A stretch of DNA of 33,730 nucleotides from Bacteroidota bacterium (GTDB lineage Bacteria; Bacteroidota; Bacteroidia; Bacteroidales; FEN-979), in assembly GCA_030706225.1 (NCBI GenBank), contig JAUZOW010000007.1:1-33730 (forward strand), read 5' to 3'. Made by a program: the position numbers and the translations under genes. The notes below the pieces were generated by a model. That model saw only the letters and a program-made list of their open reading frames with translations. It was not told where the DNA came from and did not search any database. Shown piece after piece: positions 30,323 through 33,730 of the stretch (position 1 is its first letter; the number at the start of each line of letters is the position of its first letter).

Positions 30323-30437
30323 CATTCACGACATTACCCTTCACAAAAAAAGATATATCTGTATTTTCAAGGGTTTCATCGATTTTATTCCATTTATTAA
30401 TCTGGAACTTCTATTTTTAGCTAATGAATTTCTTCAT

Positions 30438-32906
30438 ATGAAAAAGTGGGTTATTCTAGTTATATTTATTCTCTCTGCCCCATTTTTTTGCCTTTCTCAG
30501 GAACAAAAGAAGAAAATTCAAGCTATCCAGGTAAGTTCTCCTCCAAAGATTGATGGAATTTTGAATGAAAAGGAGTGGCAGGAAGCACCACCGGCTACTG
30601 ATTTCATTCAGCGTATTCCCTATAACGGACAACCGTCGATGTACCGAACGGAAGTTCGCTTTTTATATGACAATACGGGTCTTTATGTCGGAGCAATGAT
30701 GTACGACCCTCATCCCGACAGCATCTCGACGCAGATGGGACTCAGAGACGTACAGATCCTGAATGCCGACTATTTTTTACTTCTATTGAGTCCTTTCAAT
30801 GATGGAATCAATGCTTTTTGTTTTCAGGTTTATTCTTCCGATATACAAGGAGATTTTAAACTACCGTCAACCCTTTCTACCGGAGAGGATGATTACACCT
30901 GGGATGCAGTATGGATAAGCAAAGCACGGAAAAACGAACAGGGGTGGGTTGTGGAAATGAAAATTCCGTATTCTGCCATCCGTTTTCCGAAATTACCGGT
31001 ACAGGATTGGACTATGAATATCCAGCGTGATATTCACAGATACAGAGAAGTCAGTACCTGGAATCTTATCGATTCAAAGGTCAGCGGATATGTTAACCAA
31101 TGTGGGATTTTGGAAGGATTTCACGATTTAAAACCTCCTTTGCGATTGTCGCTGACACCCTATGTTTCAGGCTATATGGAGAAAAATCCAGAAAATCCGG
31201 AATGGAAATTTCCTTACAATTTCGGAGCCGATCTGAAGTTGGGTCTCGACCAGAGTTTTACGCTTGACATGACCCTGATCCCCGATTTCGGACAGGTACC
31301 TTATGATGACAAAGTATACAACCTGACACCCTATGAGATCAGGTACGATGAGAAACGGCAATTCTTCACTGAAGGAACAGAGTTGTTCAACAAAGCGGGG
31401 ATTTTTTATTCAAGGCGAATCGGGGGAACCCCTAAAGAATATTCCACCGTTTCGGATTCCCTCCGGACAAATGAAAAGATAAAGGAAAATCCTTTAAATA
31501 CGAGGCTGATCAATGCCACCAAAATATCCGGTCGCACCGACAAAGGGCTTGGAATCGGATTCTTCAATGCAATGTCATCCAATACCTGGGCGACCATTGA
31601 AGATACCATAACCGGGAAAACCCGGAAATTCATGACACAGGGATTCACAAACTACAACATGTTTGTGCTTGACCAGGCGCTAAAGTATAATTCGTATATC
31701 GATTTTGACAATACCAATTATTACATAACAGGAAAAGGTTATTGCGCCAATGTAACCGGAACTGTATTCCGGTTTGCCAACCGGAAAAACACATATGCTT
31801 TTTCCGGTAATGCATTTGTCAGTCAGAAATATTACAGCCATACCTCACCCGACGTGGGCTATCACTATAATGTGGGTTACGGCAAGATCAGCGGAAATTT
31901 TCTTTTTCATGTGAATCAATGGCTGGAAACCGATAATTATGACCCAAATGACATGGGTTATAATGAAAGAAACAATATTTTCAGCAATGAAGTCTATTTT
32001 CAGTACAATATATACAAGCCATTTGGTAAATTCCTAAGCTGGTACAACTATTACGATTTTCAGTATAACACACTATATGACGATCTGAAATATACATCCT
32101 TCTATACAGGATATGAAACTCATCTCACGACGATGAAACATCTGGATTTCGGATTAACATCGGATGTTCTGCCTGTCCCCTATCATGATTATTTTGAGCC
32201 CAGAGTCAGTGGTCATATGTATATACAACCGGCATTATTCCGGAACCGTTTCTGGATCTCCACCGATTATAGAAAGCCATTGGCTTGGGATGCCTGGTTT
32301 AGCCAGGAACACCGTTCAGGAAAGAAAGCAGATGAATATCTCCTGGGAATCAGTCCGCGTGTCAGAATCAGCGACAGGTTCCTGGTTGTTTTTTCTGCAA
32401 CTTATGATTATTACCTGAATAATACCGGATATGTTCTGGATTCCGTCAACACCGGCAACCAAACCGTAATTCTGTTTGGAAGAAGAGATCTGCAGACCAT
32501 CACCAATGTGTTAACTGTCAACTATATGGTCGCACCTATGATGAGCCTGGATTTACGGTTACGCCATTACTGGATCACGGCTGATTACAAAGAATTCTAC
32601 CGGCTGGATAATGATGGTAGACTTGCAGTATCCCCATATTCAGGAAACCAGGACATAAATTATAACCTGTTCAATCTGGATCTCTCTTATACTTGGAATT
32701 TCGCTCCCGGGAGCCAGCTGAGTGTTGTCTGGAAAAATTCCGTAACCCATCAGACGGATATTGTCGAACGCAATTATTTTACGGATTTCAGGAATACGCT
32801 TGATTTTCCTGCGTCCAACAGCCTTTCGGTCCGTGTACTTTACTATCTGGATGCAAATTATCTGAAGACAAGAGGAACCGGCCAGGAAAGAAAAGAGAAA
32901 AGTTAG
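30438..32906 (+). CDS. DUF5916 / CBM9-like exported protein
   Basis: Signal peptide; IDGILNEKEWQEAPPATDFIQ...VRFLYDNTGLYVGAMMYDPHPDSI; long C-terminal part with outer-membrane-beta-like aromatic strands. Confidence 0.86.
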   Translation: MKKWVILVIFILSAPFFCLSQEQKKKIQAIQVSSPPKIDGILNEKEWQEAPPATDFIQRIPYNGQPSMYRTEVRFLYDNTGLYVGAMMYDPHPDSISTQMGLRDVQILNADYFLLLLSPFNDGINAFCFQVYSSDIQGDFKLPSTLSTGEDDYTWDAVWISKARKNEQGWVVEMKIPYSAIRFPKLPVQDWTMNIQRDIHRYREVSTWNLIDSKVSGYVNQCGILEGFHDLKPPLRLSLTPYVSGYMEKNPENPEWKFPYNFGADLKLGLDQSFTLDMTLIPDFGQVPYDDKVYNLTPYEIRYDEKRQFFTEGTELFNKAGIFYSRRIGGTPKEYSTVSDSLRTNEKIKENPLNTRLINATKISGRTDKGLGIGFFNAMSSNTWATIEDTITGKTRKFMTQGFTNYNMFVLDQALKYNSYIDFDNTNYYITGKGYCANVTGTVFRFANRKNTYAFSGNAFVSQKYYSHTSPDVGYHYNVGYGKISGNFLFHVNQWLETDNYDPNDMGYNERNNIFSNEVYFQYNIYKPFGKFLSWYNYYDFQYNTLYDDLKYTSFYTGYETHLTTMKHLDFGLTSDVLPVPYHDYFEPRVSGHMYIQPALFRNRFWISTDYRKPLAWDAWFSQEHRSGKKADEYLLGISPRVRISDRFLVVFSATYDYYLNNTGYVLDSVNTGNQTVILFGRRDLQTITNVLTVNYMVAPMMSLDLRLRHYWITADYKEFYRLDNDGRLAVSPYSGNQDINYNLFNLDLSYTWNFAPGSQLSVVWKNSVTHQTDIVERNYFTDFRNTLDFPASNSLSVRVLYYLDANYLKTRGTGQERKEKS

Positions 32907-33041
32907 ACCTGACAGCCTAATCCTGAAGCTTAAATTTGTACCTTGCTGCCCTGAAAGCAATATGCTGTTCGATCCGCATAAGGAATGCATATCCCTTTTA
33001 TTTTATCTTTACATGGTTAATGAAGCAAATTTTCAGCCTTT

Positions 33042-33730
33042 ATGGATTATTCAACCCAATATACATATCTGAAAAAAGCCTTTTCTTCGGGGGAACCAAG
33101 GAATGACCTTGGAAACGAGGAAATACTGAAATTTGAATTCAATTCGGATTCTTACCCGATCCTTCCAGGAGTAGACCATTACCATTGTGTTCATCATAGT
33201 CTGGATATTGACATCGACAATACTTTCTTCAACGATATCGGCTCTATTGAAGAACCCATCCATGTTCTGGATATCAAGGTCGAAGAAAACCGGAAATTCG
33301 AATATTTCATTTTGAAACCCAAAGACGGGAAAAAAATTAAAAACATTACTTTTCTTGTCCATGGCTTTAATGAAAAAAACTGGGATAAGTACCTGCCATG
33401 GGGACAGGCAATCTGCGAAAGGACTCATAATGCTATCATTTTCTTCCCCATTGCCTTTCATATGCAACGTGCTCCTTTACAATGGAGTGACAAGAGGAAA
33501 ATGTTTGAACTGAGTGAAAAAAGAAAAGCCAAATACCCGGAAATCATTCACTCAACCCTTTCCAATGCAGCAATAAGCATGCGTCTGCATTATATGCCAC
33601 AAAGGTTTATCTGGTCAGGACTGCAAACGTACTACGATTTTATTCAGTTCCTGGAACAATGTAAATCCGGCAAACACGAAATGATTGATCCTGATTTCAA
33701 GTTCAATATTTTTGCGTATTCAATTGGTGG
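33042..33730 (+). CDS. DUF6051-like alpha/beta hydrolase, partial (runs off the right edge)
   Basis: Open frame from ATG 33042: MDYSTQYTYLKKAFSSGEPRNDLGNEEILKFEF...KNITFLVHGFNEKNWDKYLPWGQAI...FNIFAYSIGG. HGF oxyanion motif and a nucleophile elbow xSxGG at the edge. Absent from the ORF track (no stop in window). Confidence 0.7.
   Translation, partial: MDYSTQYTYLKKAFSSGEPRNDLGNEEILKFEFNSDSYPILPGVDHYHCVHHSLDIDIDNTFFNDIGSIEEPIHVLDIKVEENRKFEYFILKPKDGKKIKNITFLVHGFNEKNWDKYLPWGQAICERTHNAIIFFPIAFHMQRAPLQWSDKRKMFELSEKRKAKYPEIIHSTLSNAAISMRLHYMPQRFIWSGLQTYYDFIQFLEQCKSGKHEMIDPDFKFNIFAYSIG

Overview
This is a 33.7 kb chromosomal segment from a member of the phylum Bacteroidota. The assignment rests on TTTG-N19-TAnnTTTG promoters, a short 287-aa primary sigma factor, a type IX secretion (T9SS type B) C-terminal domain, GIN/DUF2807 proteins and a DUF5916 protein. 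Almost all of it is densely packed housekeeping coding sequence. In order: recA (partial, -), nth (-), FAD-dependent geranylgeranyl-reductase-like (+), T9SS cargo (-), clpB (+), MORN-like variant repeat protein (-), recR (+), small RHH-like protein (-), glmM (-), TPR protein (+), comA-like phosphosulfolactate synthase (+), aroE (+), DUF4342 (-), rpsO-pnp-rpoD-rpe-GT-C-ligA (+), two beta-solenoid GIN-like proteins with a putative anti-sigma and an ECF sigma (-), EamA permease (+), TM1266-like protein (+), arcC (-), mtaB (+), lgt-like (+), inositol-monophosphatase family (+), macrodomain (+), DUF5916 (+), and a partial DUF6051-like hydrolase (+). I saw no rRNA, tRNA, CRISPR array, IS element or phage module. 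The most interesting signals are: a tiny ribbon-helix-helix-like protein translationally coupled to glmM and ending in a sliding-clamp-binding-like QLQLF motif; an ECF operon with a non-ZAS putative anti-sigma and two beta-solenoid envelope proteins; a hairpin plus unusually strong Shine-Dalgarno in the clpB leader; a recA leader with two competing 3' arms; a palindromic bidirectional promoter at recR; an orphan ComA homologue; and an Lgt with altered catalytic signatures.
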